In this document: one piece after another, positions 32,465 through 45,900 of the stretch
How the letters are laid out: each line of letters opens with the position of its first letter
Numbering within the stretch: position 1 is the first letter of the stretch
From: Atkinsonella hypoxylon
Lineage: Eukaryota; Ascomycota; Sordariomycetes; Hypocreales; Clavicipitaceae
NCBI GenBank assembly: GCA_000729835.1
Contig: JFHB01000157.1
Location: 1-64,000, forward strand
Direction: 5' to 3'
DNA length: 64,000 bases
The notes under the pieces: model-generated
What the model was told of the DNA's origin: nothing
Databases searched by the model: none
Seen by the model: the letters and a program-made list of their open reading frames with translations, nothing else
Position numbers and translations under genes: made by a program

Positions 32465-33880
32465 ATAAAGAGCGTTAAATTAGCTATTAAAATCCTTAAA
32501 AATAGCACTAAAAGGAATAGGTAAGGGAAAGAGCATAAGCCCTAAACGGGGTAGTAGTTCTAGTACACTAGCTAATCTAGCTACTGCTACTAGCTTTCTA
32601 GGTCCAGTAAGGTCCCCCCCTTAGCTAGTAGATTTCTCTTTTAATAAAGAAGATTATATAGCTAAGAAGGCTCTAAAAGAAGCTAGATTAGCTTCTAAAA
32701 GAGTAGTGTAAGTCTATAATGTTTAAGCTAATCTAAAAGCTTAAATAGATAAGCAATAAGAAACCCTAAATAAATTTATTAGGTATAGTAAAGCAAAATA
32801 AAGCTAAAATAAAGGTAATATAGCTAATTTACTAAGTAAATTAGATACTATAATTACATCTATAGGTAATCTCTCTATAGGGTCTCCTAAAGCAGATCCT
32901 ATTACTTCTAAGACTTCTAAAGTCTCTTTTAAAGCCCTTAAACCTTTTAGTTCTAATAGTGCTACTTTTCTGCCTACTTTTAATAAAGGCCCTATAAAAG
33001 AGCTAAATAAGAAGGTCCACTTAATTCTAGAGGCTGCTAAGCTAAAAGGTCCTAAAAATTTTAAATAGTAGAAGCAAGCTTTAACTATTTAATTTAGAGC
33101 TCTTCCTTTAGCTTCTAAAAGAGTAGTGTAAGTCTATAATATTTAAGCTAATCTAAAAGCTTAAATAGATAAGCAATAAGAGACCCTAAATAGATTTATT
33201 AGGTATAGTAAAGCAAAATAAAGCTAAAATAAAGGTAATATAGCTAATTTACTAAGTAAATTAGATACTATAATTACATCTATAGGTAATCTCTCTATAG
33301 AGTCTCCCTTTAAGGTAGTAGATTCTATTACTTCTAAAAGAGCTTCTAAAGTCTCTTTTAAAGCCCTTAAACCTTCTAGTTTCTCTAATAGTGCTACTTT
33401 TTTGCCTGCTTTTAATAAAAGCACTATAAAAGAGTTAAATAAGAAGGTCCACTCTATTCTAGAGGCTGCTAAGCTAAAAGGCCCTAAAAATTTTAAACAG
33501 TAGAAGTAAGCTTTAACTATTTAATTTAGGGCCCTAGGATTCCCTTAATTTATTAATAATTCTAGTATAGCTAGTATATTAGTAGATTTAAAGCAAGCTA
33601 TTATCCTTATAATTATAAGAGATAGTTGCTAATCTAGACCTTAAGCTGCTATAAGCTAGCATAAGTCCCCTATAGATATCTATAACGTTCTAGTTAGGCA
33701 GTATTTGCAGAGTGCTAAAATACAATGTAGTACGCTATATACTAGTTATTATAACTTATTGTTTTTGAACTATAAGGGATCTTTAGAGGCCTTTAATGCT
33801 AAATTTAATAATTTACTAGCTAGATTACAGCTCTATAGTGTAGCTATTAATTCTATTAACTAGGTAAATTATTATATTAA
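32465..33880 (+). pseudogene. Copia-6 gag with internal duplication
   Basis: The plus-strand gag frame starts at a degenerate ATA (32465-32467). It runs to about 33098 and is then followed by a second version of codons already seen: 33112-33530 repeats about 32690-33095. The two versions belong to different Copia subfamilies. They differ by in-frame indels at about 32880-32925 and 33300-33350, so this is a junction between two copies and not a simple tandem duplication. It then continues through mid-gag to 33880. Stops replace Gln codons. Confidence 0.75.
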
Positions 33881-34370
33881 TGCTTTATTGCCTTAAAACT
33901 AAACCCCTAAATAACTATACAGCCTACACTAAAGCAGATAATAATATAGCGTACGTTAAGATTAAAGAGAATTAGTAAAGAGCAAGATATTTATTAGTAT
34001 ATACTATTAAGCAATAGTAAGTAAGAAGATTAAATAGTTAGAAAAGGCAGAAATAAAATATTAATTGTAGCTTAGAAAATATATATATATAAAAGGAGCT
34101 AAATGTACTAAAGAGTTAAGGAAAGTATTACTAGTAGTAAAGTAATATCTCTTAAGTATTAAGTATTATAAATTAAAGTAAGCTAAAAGATATTAATTAA
34201 TTAAAAGAGCAAAAGCTAAAAAGAGTTAGTAGAAGCTACTTACCTACTTACTTACTTTAACTATTTAGATATTTAGGTAATATATACTTTTATAGAGAAA
34301 AATCTATATATAGCATCCTTTATAAAGCTAATATAAGAGCGTAAGAGGGTAACCCTACTGCAATATAATA
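33881..34370 (-). repeat. Gypsy-A copy 2 3' LTR
   Basis: 490 bp, matching 4095-4591. The outer end TGCTTTATTG overlaps a similar TGCTTTA in the Copia gag it adjoins, so the exact junction is ambiguous by about seven bases. Confidence 0.8.
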
Positions 34371-37300
34371 TCTCTTTAGTTATAAATAATCTTATAAAGT
34401 AAGACTTATAAGTAACTTAACCCTTTAGCTAATTCCCTTAATCCTAAAGTTTTAATCCCTTTATCTTTTATAATAGCTTTAGCGTCTTTAGTGTATATAG
34501 TAGTGTCCCTTTTACTAGTAATAGCATCCTTATAGCTAAGCGCTTTTCTTTACAATAAGCAACTCTTTCTTAGCAATTTATACTTTATTTAGTTGCTTTA
34601 GATATAATTAATTAGTGTCTTTTATTAGCCTTAATTATCTCTTACTAAGCGCTAGAATAAAAAAGGGCTAGTAGTATAACACTAAGGTTTATATTAGTAA
34701 CAGGATTATAGGCTATTATAGGCTGTTTAGCAATATATCTTTAAGCTAACGCTTCTATTTAATCCTTTATAGTGTAGTATCCTCTAGCTTTAAGTACTTA
34801 TTTTACTATCCTTATAATCTCTTTATCTATTTACCTAGATTTTTACTTTTATACTAATAGTTCTATAAAATGTAAAGATAGTAGCTAATACTTTAAGTTC
34901 TATAATTATTGTAGAAGCTAGTTCTTAATATAAGATTCTATTTAATCTTTTTATATAAGATCTTATAGTATACTAGAAATTCTAGTAAAAATCTCTAAAT
35001 TATCTAGCAGTAGTAATAATAAAGGGCTTTATAAATTAGTTATAAGCTATAGTAGTACCTTAAATATTATAATTAAAGACTTCTTTTATATAAAAGAAAG
35101 TAGCTTATAATGTATAAGAGCTTAGCTAAGCTTATTTATCTACATTAGAAGATATAAACACTATTCCTTTACTGTTATTACTGCTTTAATAGTTCTATTA
35201 TAGATAATAGAATTGCTATTAAACTAAACAGCAGCAATAAACTAATTCTCTTAAAGTTATATAAGCATTTATCTATTAACCTCTATTAACTATTTAATTA
35301 TTTAATTATAATTACTTAAGGTAAATTTCTAGGTATTAAGCTTCTTTAGAATAGGAATTCTACTACTAGTTATCTATAAGTAATATCTTAAAATAAAACA
35401 CTTTATAGTATCTTTCTAGAGGTAGCTAAGGTTAAAGCCTATAGTTTTAGCTTTTTTAATAACTATATACTTATTTATAAAGCTAAGCTTATTTACTGCT
35501 ATTGTGCGTAAGACTATTATAACTCTATTAGTACCTTTACAGTAGTTATAAGACTAATTAATAAAGTTATTAGTTATAACTTAGTTATAAAGGTGCAGTT
35601 TAAATTTATTCCTTAATATTTAAGTAATTCTATAGTTACTATAATAAGTATAAGGTATATTATATAAGCTGTTGCTAATAAGATTAATTAGAAGATACTT
35701 AACTAAACAATAAAGCGTTTATATTAAGAAGAATAAATAGGTATATCTATATTTCTAGTTGCTCTTCTACTTATAATATAGTACTAAAATTGCCTAAAAT
35801 AGGTATAAATACTAAAGGAGCTATAAAGTTTATACTTAACTATAAACTATAGCTTTAAACCTTTTAATTCTACCTTTAGGTTCTATATTAAAGTAATAAT
35901 AGTATCCCTTTAAGCAATTAAAGATAAAATAAGTTTAGTAGTTATTAAAGAAGAGAAAGCTAGTAATAAGTCTTTACTTACTTATTTTGTTATATAAGGT
36001 AGAAGAGTTATAGCTTATATTATAACAGTAGAAAATAAGTAAAAACCTATCTTTAATTCTATATACCTTTTAACCTATAAGTCTTATAATTTTACTTTAG
36101 TTTATCTTTTCTATATTAATTATAAAAGACTTCTTAAAGATAACTACTATATACTTAATCCTATAAGTAATAATTCTTACTATAGTAGTAAGCTAGAATT
36201 AATTTAACTATTTACAATAAGTCTTTTGCTTAAAGAACTTTATTAAAAAGCTATAAATATTATTAAGATAATTAAACTAAATTGCTAAACTCTAGCTAAG
36301 CTATATTAACTCTATAAGCTTAAAGTTATCTAAATTATAATCCTAATAAAGTAGTAGGCTAAAAGAAGGCTACTTAAAATATTACTAAAAGAGAGGCAGC
36401 TAGCGCTTATAGAGCTTCTTAAGAGGTAAATCTACTTAATCTTGCTCTTCTATACAAAAGAAATTACTAATTAGCTTATAGACTTACACTATAATATAGT
36501 ATATTAGTAGGTTCCTTAACGTTCTAAAGTAATATATTTATCTCTTATATATAACTCTAAAGCTAGTCTTAGAAATAGGTTTTTAGTATTTATTTTCTAT
36601 TTTAGTAGTAAAGATTAAATAGCTTTTAAAAAATTAAAGGTAAAAAAGAGCTTAAGTAGGTACTTATAATAAAAATATTATAAGAATAAAGGAATAAAGA
36701 GAGAGAAAGAGTAAAAATATAAGCTATATTATAGCTAGTATTATCTTAATAAATCCTTAGTTAATAGCTATCTATAATTATTATAATTTAGTAAAAGCTA
36801 ATAGTAAATATATACTAAAACTCTAATAGCTATAAACTTATTAAGTAATTTATAATATTCTCTTTAACTAATTATATTTATCTTTCTTCTTTTTTCTTAT
36901 AACTACCTTTCTATATAGCCTCTTTTTTATTATTTTTATTAGCACCTTTAATTATTTAATTATAGCTAAAAAGCTTCCTTAAAACTATAAAGATCTTATA
37001 AATATATAGAATATTATTAGTATAAGAATCCCTTTTACTACTCTTTTTTATTAGGTTACTCTCTCTTAAAATAGTTAAATAGATATTTTTCCTTTAATAA
37101 TGCTTATTAATATAGTAAGTCTTTTATAAAAAAGCTTTTAATTATACTTCTATTCTTTTATTATATTAATAAACCTTACCTCTTTAGTATAAATTTACCT
37201 TTAAGCTTTAAGTCTATAGAAGTAATAATATTAGTGCTAGTAAATACTTAATATATACTAAAGTTGCCTTTTAATAGAGTTCTATACCTAATATACCTCT

Positions 37301-37424
37301 AAGAGCTATTAAATTCTTTTATAATTAAAATCTTAAGGCTTAGTTTATTAATAGCACTATAAAAGAAAGCTCTCTTTTATATAAGATTACACTAGAATTA
37401 AACGTTAAGAACTTTATCTTTATT
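34371..37424. other. Gypsy-A copy 2, uninterrupted 3' block
   Basis: The only place in the window where parts 1 and 2 of the 3' block are contiguous with each other and with part 3 (from 37425). Frame patterns are as in copy 1 but more decayed. Nothing is recognised at the level of a protein family. It is the best template for judging whether the block contains one long ORF. Confidence 0.5.
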
Positions 37425-40400
37425 TTAACTAAAATAGCTTATTCTTATAGATATTTCTATTATATACTTATTAATTATTAAAAGCACTATAAAGCCCTTT
37501 TAATCTTATTCTTTAGTAAAGAAAACAGTATATTTTACTTCTATTACACTAATATATATCTTTAGATAGTTACTTTATTTAGAGAATATATCTACTTTCT
37601 ATTTTATAGCTGTACCTCTCTTAAGGATATCTATAGCAGCTTATACAGCAATTACATCTAAAGTAGCTTTACTACTGTAAGCTATAAGTAGTAATTTATA
37701 AAAGGTTATAGTAACTACAGTTAGATTTACTATAATGCTTCTTTTATAACGTTTTAAGGTAAAGACTAAGTAGATTAACTATTTATTCTTTTAAGGCTCT
37801 AGAAGGTTCTTTATAAGGATCTTTCTCCCTTTATAGTAGTTAATATTCCTTACTCTTTCCTTTAAACATTAGAACTACTAGAATTTTACTAGAAGATTAA
37901 ATATAAATTACTTAAGTTAAAAGATAAAAAAAAAACAAAAAAAGAGTAAAGGCTAAGCAGCTTTCTTAGTTAAAATAGAATAAAACTATACTTATTTTTA
38001 GTAGTTTTTAAAAACTTTTTATATATTCTATTTAATCTAGGTTTATAGTTTTAATTCTAATTAGCTTTAAATCTTTAAATAATCTTAATATACTATTATT
38101 AAATCTTAGTTAGTCTTAAATATATAAATAAATAAACTTAATCTTTTTTCTCCTTAAAGCTAAAGATATAGAGACTATAGTATTAGCTTTTGTAAAAGCT
38201 ATAATAAGTTATATATTTTAGTAAAGTTATAGGTAAATTACTAAGATTAAATAATGTTATTAATCTTCTTATAGCTTCTATACTCTTCTTTAGGTATTAT
38301 TAGTAAATAAACTTCTATTATATACTTCTAATAACGTTATAGTAAAAGGTTTACTTTAGCGTTATTATTCTTAAAATTCTCTTTTTAGTATAGTTATAAT
38401 ATATAGTTCTTAGAAACTATTTAATCTAATATATTATACTAGGCATTAGTAGGTTGCAATTTATTAGTATCTTGCTTAAAGTTGCTAGTGTCTTTACTAT
38501 ACTAAGCAGTATATTATAGTGTATAGAGCTATTTATTAGTAGTAGAAGTTTACTATCCCTTTAGATTAAGCTTAAACTTCTTAATGTAATTCCTAGAAAT
38601 AGTTTTATTAAGCACTATACTATTTAGAGTCTTTAAACAGTAAGCGCTAGTAACTTTTGCTTAGCTATATACCTTAAAAGGACTATTCTATTATATTACT
38701 AACTTCTTCTTTATTAATATATCTATAACCCTTTATATATTATATATAAGAACTAGATCTTCTAGAACTAATTAATTTTTCTTCTTTTATAATAATGCCT
38801 TTTAGTTCTAATTTATTTAATTAGTTAAGTGTTACCTAAATATAAAGACTTTTATATAAGCCTTTTAAATATCTACTTTCTTTTATTCTAGCATTTTAAC
38901 TCTTACTTTAAAGAGATTCTATATTATTATAACTTCTAACTAATTAATTAACCTTTAAGTAGGAAATTTAACCTTTAAAGAAAGAATAAGCTTTTAACTA
39001 TAAATTAGATAGAAAGTAGATTTACTGTATAACGCTTATATAGCTATATAGTTTACTAATAGTGCCTTATTTAGCAATTTAAACTACTTACTATTAGAAC
39101 CTTCTATCTTTAAAAGAGTAAATATAAGCGTTTAATAACTAGCTTTAATAGGTAAATTAGCTTTTAGATTGTACACTAATGTCTTAATCCCTTTAATCCT
39201 AATAGCTTTAATTACTTTTTTAAGATTTCTATATATTTCTAGCTCTCTATTAAAAACTAGAAATTAGAAGACTTTAAATTATATAATTAGTTTTATTAAG
39301 AACTTCTAAATAGCTATAATATTAGTATACTATATAGAGTATACTTCTATCTATCTAGTAAGGTTATATCTTACTTTTAAAAGGTACTTAAAACTATAAT
39401 TAAGTAGAATATATTAAGTGTTAATATATATCTTACTTATTAGATTACTTAGAGCTACTAGTATTAATAATTCTTTAGGCCTCTAAGAAGCAAACTTTTA
39501 GTATACTTTACAATAGAAAATTATTACTTAAACTATATTCTAGAGCTCTTTCTAAAAGTACTTAATTCTAGCTACTTAAAATATAACTTCTATACCTTTA
39601 TAACCTATTTACTTATATAAAGCCTTAATAATCTTCTTCTATTGCATTAGGTCTTTAATAACTAGAGTAGAACTCTTTATTATACTAATTAGTCTTTTCT
39701 ATAATAGGCCTTTATCTAAGAAGTATTACTTAGCACTTATATAAAGTTACTTATACTTACTTATATTTAGATTAAATAGTCTTTATAATATTAAAAGAAA
39801 ATCTATAATTTATTAAGTTTTAGAAGTATAGTATACTCTATTATACAGCTAGATCTTATTAACATTAAGCTATAGATTAATAAAATCTTTAATATCTCCT
39901 TTAGCTACTTAATTTAATATATTAGAAGGCTTACTCTCTTTATATAATAAAGTATTAGCTATTTTATTCTTTTCTCCTAGAATATACTTAGCTGTAAAAT
40001 TAAACAGTATAATATAGCTAATCTATTATATAATAAGTGCGCCTAGAACATTATTAATAGCGCTATTAAGCTAATATATAAGCACCTAAGAATTAGTCTT
40101 TAGAGTAAAGAGAACTCTATAGAGATAAATTTATAGCCTTCTTAATATATAAATAATAGCTCTATATTTCTACTTTATTCTATTATACTTAATTTCTAAA
40201 TTACTCTAGTATTTACTTTTATATTATATAGAGTGTTATTGCCTATTAATAATTTATATTAAAACTACTCTTTATCCTTTTAAGCTTATATTAATATAAT
40301 TTCTTTAGCGCTTAAGCTAAGATTAATTATTATAAGAACTAGTGTAGTTATTATTATATACTTAAGAACCTCTATAGCGTTCTTTTAGTTTAGTCCTTAA

Positions 40401-42007
40401 GTCTACTTAGCACTTTTCTTAAGTAAGATTATAAGAGGCTTAGCTTTTATAGAGTAATACTATACCTAAATATAATAATAGTCTATAAGCTTAAGAAAGA
40501 ATTTAACCTTAAAAATATTTTTATACTCTATTTACTCTAGAATCTTTATTACCTTTACTTCTAAAGGTTTTCTTCTATTAGTACTATATATAAATCTAAT
40601 AATCTCTATAGTCTTTTAGTATAGCTTTAATTTTATAGTAAATATAGTGTAACTAGCTAGCTTAATATTAATAAGAACTTTATTAATATTAATTAAATAT
40701 TCTATAATATATCTTTATATATTAAGTAACACTTTCTCTCTATTATATATAGTAGTAAGGCCTTTTACTGCAATATTATCTAAAAAAGACTTATAAGTAT
40801 AAGGAATTAGGTTAAAAAGAATTCTTTTTACTATTTAAATAAATTAAGCAATAGAGTTAGTTGCTCCTTAAGGAAGTATATAAAGTTATAGAAGCTTTAT
40901 TACTATTAAAATTATTGTTAAGTTCCTACTTTTCTCTATAAGTAGCACTTAGTTATAGCTTAACAGTAAATTAATAACTAAAAGTATTTTATATATTCTA
41001 AATTCTTTACTAAAAGCCTTTACTTCTTCTAAGATATAGGCATTCTATATTGTAATCTTATTGTAGGCTATTATAGATAGCACTAGCTATATCTCTTTAT
41101 TCTTCTTTATTACTAAAAAGTAAAGGTTTCTATAAGATCTATAGCTCTTTTCTAATAACCTATACTAAAGCTTCTTTTTTAATAAATTAACTAGTTTCCT
41201 TTATAGGCTAATAGGTATTAGTATTAACTTTACTTTCTAAGCTCTATAAGTAATAGTATAGATAACTTAAAGCAGTATAATTAGGGAATTAATCTTTTTA
41301 CACTCTAATAAGTTCTATATTAGTGCTGCCTTTTAGTTATAAAGAATTTCCTTAAAAACATTAACTTTTTCTTCTATTAAATATTTTTATACTTATTTAA
41401 CTATTTAATTTAAACGCTCTTTTGCTATTTAGAATCCTTAAGGCTTTTTACTAAATCTTTCTATAATATATTTAGTATATTTTTTTAATTTATTTAAGTA
41501 TACTTTTACCTCTTTCTACTTCTTCTATTTCTACTTAAGGTCTTTATTAAGCGTAGATCTATCTAAAGGAATATTGTCTTTTAGTAGAATCTTATTAGCT
41601 TTTTACTTATATAATATATTTACCTTTAGATTAATTAGTTATAATTGCCTTAAGGGCTAAATCTTCTCTATAGCCTCTTTAAGTTAGCTTCTATACTAAT
41701 TAGCTATTCCCTTTATTATAAGGTTAATAATAGCTACACCCTTATTCTTTATTATAGGTACTAGCTCCTTATTGTTGTTTAACTTAGCTTTAAAACTCTC
41801 TTTAACTATTTAATTATAGACTAAATCCTTAAATAGCTTATTAATTAAGATTAGATTAACGCTAGCGTTTATTGCTTTATTTATTGCTATTTTCTATTTA
41901 ACACTTCTAGTAACCCTTAAGACTAATATAATATTACTAAAATAGCACTTTAAGAGAAGCTTACCTTCTTTATTACTGTACTTAAAGGTAACTTTAGCTA
42001 TATATAT
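37425..42007 (-). pseudogene. Gypsy-A copy 2 3'-block end and pol
   Basis: Equivalent to 16189-20747 of copy 1. The RT motif reads F-L-D-N at 40775-40786. It keeps the 34-bp segment near 41032-41066 that copy 1 lacks. RNase H and integrase follow towards lower coordinates, with pol ending near 38140; the remainder down to 37425 is the Cys/His-rich tail block. There are many TAA/TAG codons. Confidence 0.8.
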
Positions 42008-42704
42008 TGTTAAAAATAATAGGGATTATAGAACTAGATAGAAGAGAGTAGTAGTCTCTTATATTTAGCACCTATAATTACTTCTAGCAATTATTATATA
42101 GTAGAAGCAGCAGCGGCCTAAATTAAGCTGTAGTGTATAGTACTAGATTACATAGAGGCAATAGATAACTGTAATAGTAGTATCTTTATATTAAGAGCGC
42201 TATAACAAATAAGTTAGTAAGAGTAGAATCTTAAATCTTTCTAGTCCCTTATAGACCCTCTAATTATATTAGCAGGCTGTAGTTGCTAAAAGGGGCTTAT
42301 AGACTACTTTATAATTTCTGCAAAAAGATTTACTATATAAAAACAAAAAAATTAACTTATAGCTATATAAATAAGACGCCTATATACACAATTTAATAAA
42401 TTCTACTAATAATAAGTAACCCTTATAAGCAACTCTATCTAACAATTATACTATTAAATAGCCCTAATTCTTAGCTTTTAAATAGTATACTTCTTAAATT
42501 TCTACTATTACTAGTTGTAGAGAAAATCGCAGTTAAAGTTAACTATAGGTTAGGCAACTTTACCTTAGTTAATTCTAGATGTTTTACATCTAGTAACAGC
42601 GATATCTTTACTAAAAATTAATGTAATAAGACCTAATAAGGGTTACATAATAGAGCAACTAGTAGGCATAAAAATAGGCTATATAGAGTAGCTTATTTTT
42701 AACA
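42008..42704 (-). repeat. Copia-3 3' LTR
   Basis: 697 bp. In this copy the plus-strand end keeps the original TGTTAAAAATAA, confirming TG...CA termini; the other end is TTTTTAACA. The polypurine tract follows at 42705-42712. Confidence 0.9.
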
Positions 42705-42987
42705 CTCCCTCTAGAAATATAAGAAGTAACTAGTTCTATAAGCAACTTAGCTCCTTTAAAGGATATTTAAGTTAGAATTAACTAACAAAATACAGTACTA
42801 ATAATAGGACTAAATAATATAACTAATTCTAGCAATTCTAGGGTAGTTATAGTTAAATATAACTAGTTATTATTAATTGTTTTTGTTGTTTTCAATTTTT
42901 AACTGTTTTTTCGTTGCTTTTTGATTTTTTAAGTGTTTTTATTGCTTTTATAAGCTAGCTAGAAAGCTTTAGTAACTTAATAAATTG

Positions 42988-45900
42988 TTAATACTTTTAA
43001 ATAGTAAGAGGCTTAGTTAGGCTATCTGCTAGCATCTAATTTGTATTAATATAACTAACCTTAGCTATACCTTTATAAATCTTTTCCCTAATATAGTTAA
43101 ACTTTAAAAGAGTGTACTTAGTTCTACTATATAACGTTAGGTTATAAGCAGTAACTATAGCGCCTTAATTATTACACCTAATAGGAATAGAAGGGGTTAA
43201 AGGTAGCTTTATCTCCTTAAAAAGGCTGTAGAGCTACTCTAATTCCCTTATAGCTTTAGATAATACATTAAATTCTGCTTCTAATGTAGAAAGAGTAATA
43301 GTACTAGCTTTCTTCGATTTCTAGCTAATAGGTCTACTAGCTAGCTTATATAGATAAGTATAGGTTGATTTAGAAGAGGTTTTATTACTAGCAAAATCGC
43401 TATCGCAATAACTAAGGAGGGTCTTAAGTACTTCTTTACAACTAATAGAACTATTAGAAGCTTTAGAAGAAGACCCTATAGGGTGTAGACTAGAACGCTT
43501 ATAAATAATAGCAAAGCTTCTAGTACTACTTAAGTACCTTAGGAGGTGCTTAGAGGCGTTTAGGTGCTCTATATAGGGCTTAGCTAGAAAGGTTAATAGC
43601 TACTAAACGGAAAAAGCAATATTAGCCCTAGTTAGCAACATTAGGTACATTATAGTGCCTATTATGCTCTAATAAAGCTTATAATTGGATTTTAAGAGGA
43701 GTTTTATAACTAGTTACTTTAGAATCCCCAGCTGTATAGAGATAGAAGTTAGCTTAGTATTTAGCATTTTAAATCTCTCTAGGGCTTTAAGGATATATTA
43801 AGATTAATAGATTTTAATAGACCTTTTAGACCTATTATAGGTGATTTAAACGCCTAGAAAGAATTCTGCTGGTTCTCTATCTTCTATTAGATAAGCTTTA
43901 TGTAATAGCTTCTTTAGCTTATTAATATAGCTTAGATTTAGACTAATTAAAAGACAGTTATCTATATAAGTAGCAATATATGTAGATATAGCTGGGTTAT
44001 AAAAGACTGCTAGGTCTAATATAAGAGGTTTAAATCTATGCTTTTGAAGTAATTCTGTTAGAATTTACTGCTATTCTCTAGGACTTTGCTTTAGACTATA
44101 GAGGGATTTTTCTAGCTTAATTACTTGCTCTTTAGAGGGCTTGTAATTACAGCTTTTTAGTAGCTTAGCTACTAATAGCGTTGCTTCTGCAAATTTAACG
44201 AATCTATCTAGGATTTCTATATAAATAGCTTCCTTTAGCTTGCTATTTAAAAACGCTTCTATAAAGTCGATTTGTTTAACTTCCTAGTTATTAAAAGCTG
44301 CAAGAGCTAATAATATACGCTAGCTAGGAGGAATACTAGTTGCAGTAAAAGTCTTTAGGTAATCTTAACCTTCTATTTATATAAATCCCTTAGCAACAAG
44401 GCAGGCCTTATATTTTATAGGATTATTTTCTTTATCCTTTTTTAGCCTATAGATAAGCCTATTCTTTAGAACTCTTTAGCCCTTAGGTACTTAGTCTTTC
44501 CCTATAAATTTAAAGGTTCTAGCAGCTAATAGCTGCTTAAATTTGCTATAGGTAGCTTCTATCTAATGCTGCTTAGCAGAGCTTTTTAGGGCTTGCTTCT
44601 ACGTATTAGAAAGTTTATCTTTATTACTATTAGAAGTAATAGCTGCTTTAGTCCTTACCTTAAAGTATAGATCCTTAATTAAGGAAAATATATCTCTATC
44701 TAAATCTATAGCATTAGCATTAATAGATTTAGCTTCAGCTTCTATAGGTTCTATATTAGCCTAAGGGGCTTCTATAGATATAGGGGCTTTAGGGGCCTCT
44801 ACAGCTTCTATAGGGTTACTTAGTAGAAGAGCTTAATCTATAGGTTCTAGTGGATAATTTAGTACATCTAGATAACTAGGATAAGGATACTTAGGAGTAT
44901 AATTATCCACTAATTGCTGCTAGTTATTGATTTCTCCCTCTAAAGGATTATCCACTATAGAACCAATAGGAACCTTAGGGATGCTCTGTGAAATAGGACC
45001 TATTCCTTCTATAATTTTAACGAAGCTAGTCTTTATAACAGCTCGTTTAGAGGGAATATATATTAAATATACATTAGAACCTAGTGTAGCTAAAAGTCTA
45101 CTAGAAATAGTTCTTTTAGCTAGCTTCTGCAACCTAGATTGTTGTTCTAAAGGAATTAGAACTTCGCAATAGGAGCCTATAGCCCTTATTTTAGTAAAAT
45201 TAGGCTTATAGGTCTTAGAAGGCTCTAAATTAGCTAGATATAGCTGTTTAGGACTTAGTAGTTTAGTACTATTTGCAGTAGTATTAACTAAATCCACTAT
45301 AGCAGGAAGGATGTAAGACTATAGATATAGAGGTAGTTGTAACTACTGTAGGGTAGCACGCAAACGGTCTAGAAGTACCCTTATAGCTCTCTCTATTAGC
45401 CTATTCTATTTATAAATATAGGGGCAAGAGGTGCTAAAGTAAATACCCTTAGAAGATAGCTAAGCTTATAACCTAGTATTAATTTCTGTACTACTATTAA
45501 AATAAAGGTGTTTAGGGTAGCAGTTATACTGGTTTTTTAATTCCTTAAAGAAGCCTTTAATACAGCTATAAAGAGTAGAACTCTCTTTATTAGCTAGATT
45601 AAAAGACCACTTATACCGTGATTTTCTATTAATTAGAAAAAGAACTAGAGGCCTCTTATTGTGCAGTATAGGCTCTATTTTAACGATATCTCCCTCTATA
45701 ATATCTAAACATCTAGGGGGGTTAGGAATAGTATGCTTGCTAGGTCTTCTAACAGCTTTAGCTTAGTTGTAAGCTAGGCAGTTAAAATCCTTTTCCTTAA
45801 TTTTTGTAAAATTAGGAATACCTTTAGTAATAGAAGCAGTCTTCTTTAGTAAAGGGAGTTCTATATACCTTAATCTAACGTGCTAAGTAGCAGCTAATTC

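Larger units (their letters stand above)
30860..33880 (+). mobile_element. Copia-6 fragment (5' LTR, leader, gag with duplication)
   Basis: A plus-strand Copia with a whole 5' LTR (30860-31551), primer site, leader and gag, which begins inside the gag of Copia-5. Gag is cut at 33881 by Gypsy-A copy 2. Around 33098-33110 the gag jumps back and repeats about 410 bp, so the fragment is chimeric. No protease, integrase or RT remains. Confidence 0.85.
33881..42007 (-). mobile_element. Gypsy-A copy 2, truncated, without the nested LTR and Copia
   Basis: A minus-strand Gypsy-A from its 3' LTR (33881-34370) through the 3' block (34371-37424 and on to about 38100) to pol, ending at 42007 where the Copia-3 LTR begins. 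It lacks the solo LTR and the nested Copia found in copy 1, which gives two clean empty sites (GTTCT 35192-35196; TTATT 37420-37424). It ends just before the position of the TRIM insertion, so that site cannot be tested. It is more strongly mutated than copy 1. Confidence 0.88.

Noticed and set aside
43400..43500. Different spacing in RNase H between Copia copies as a new domain
   Set aside because: The differences are small in-frame indels between subfamilies, not an added domain.
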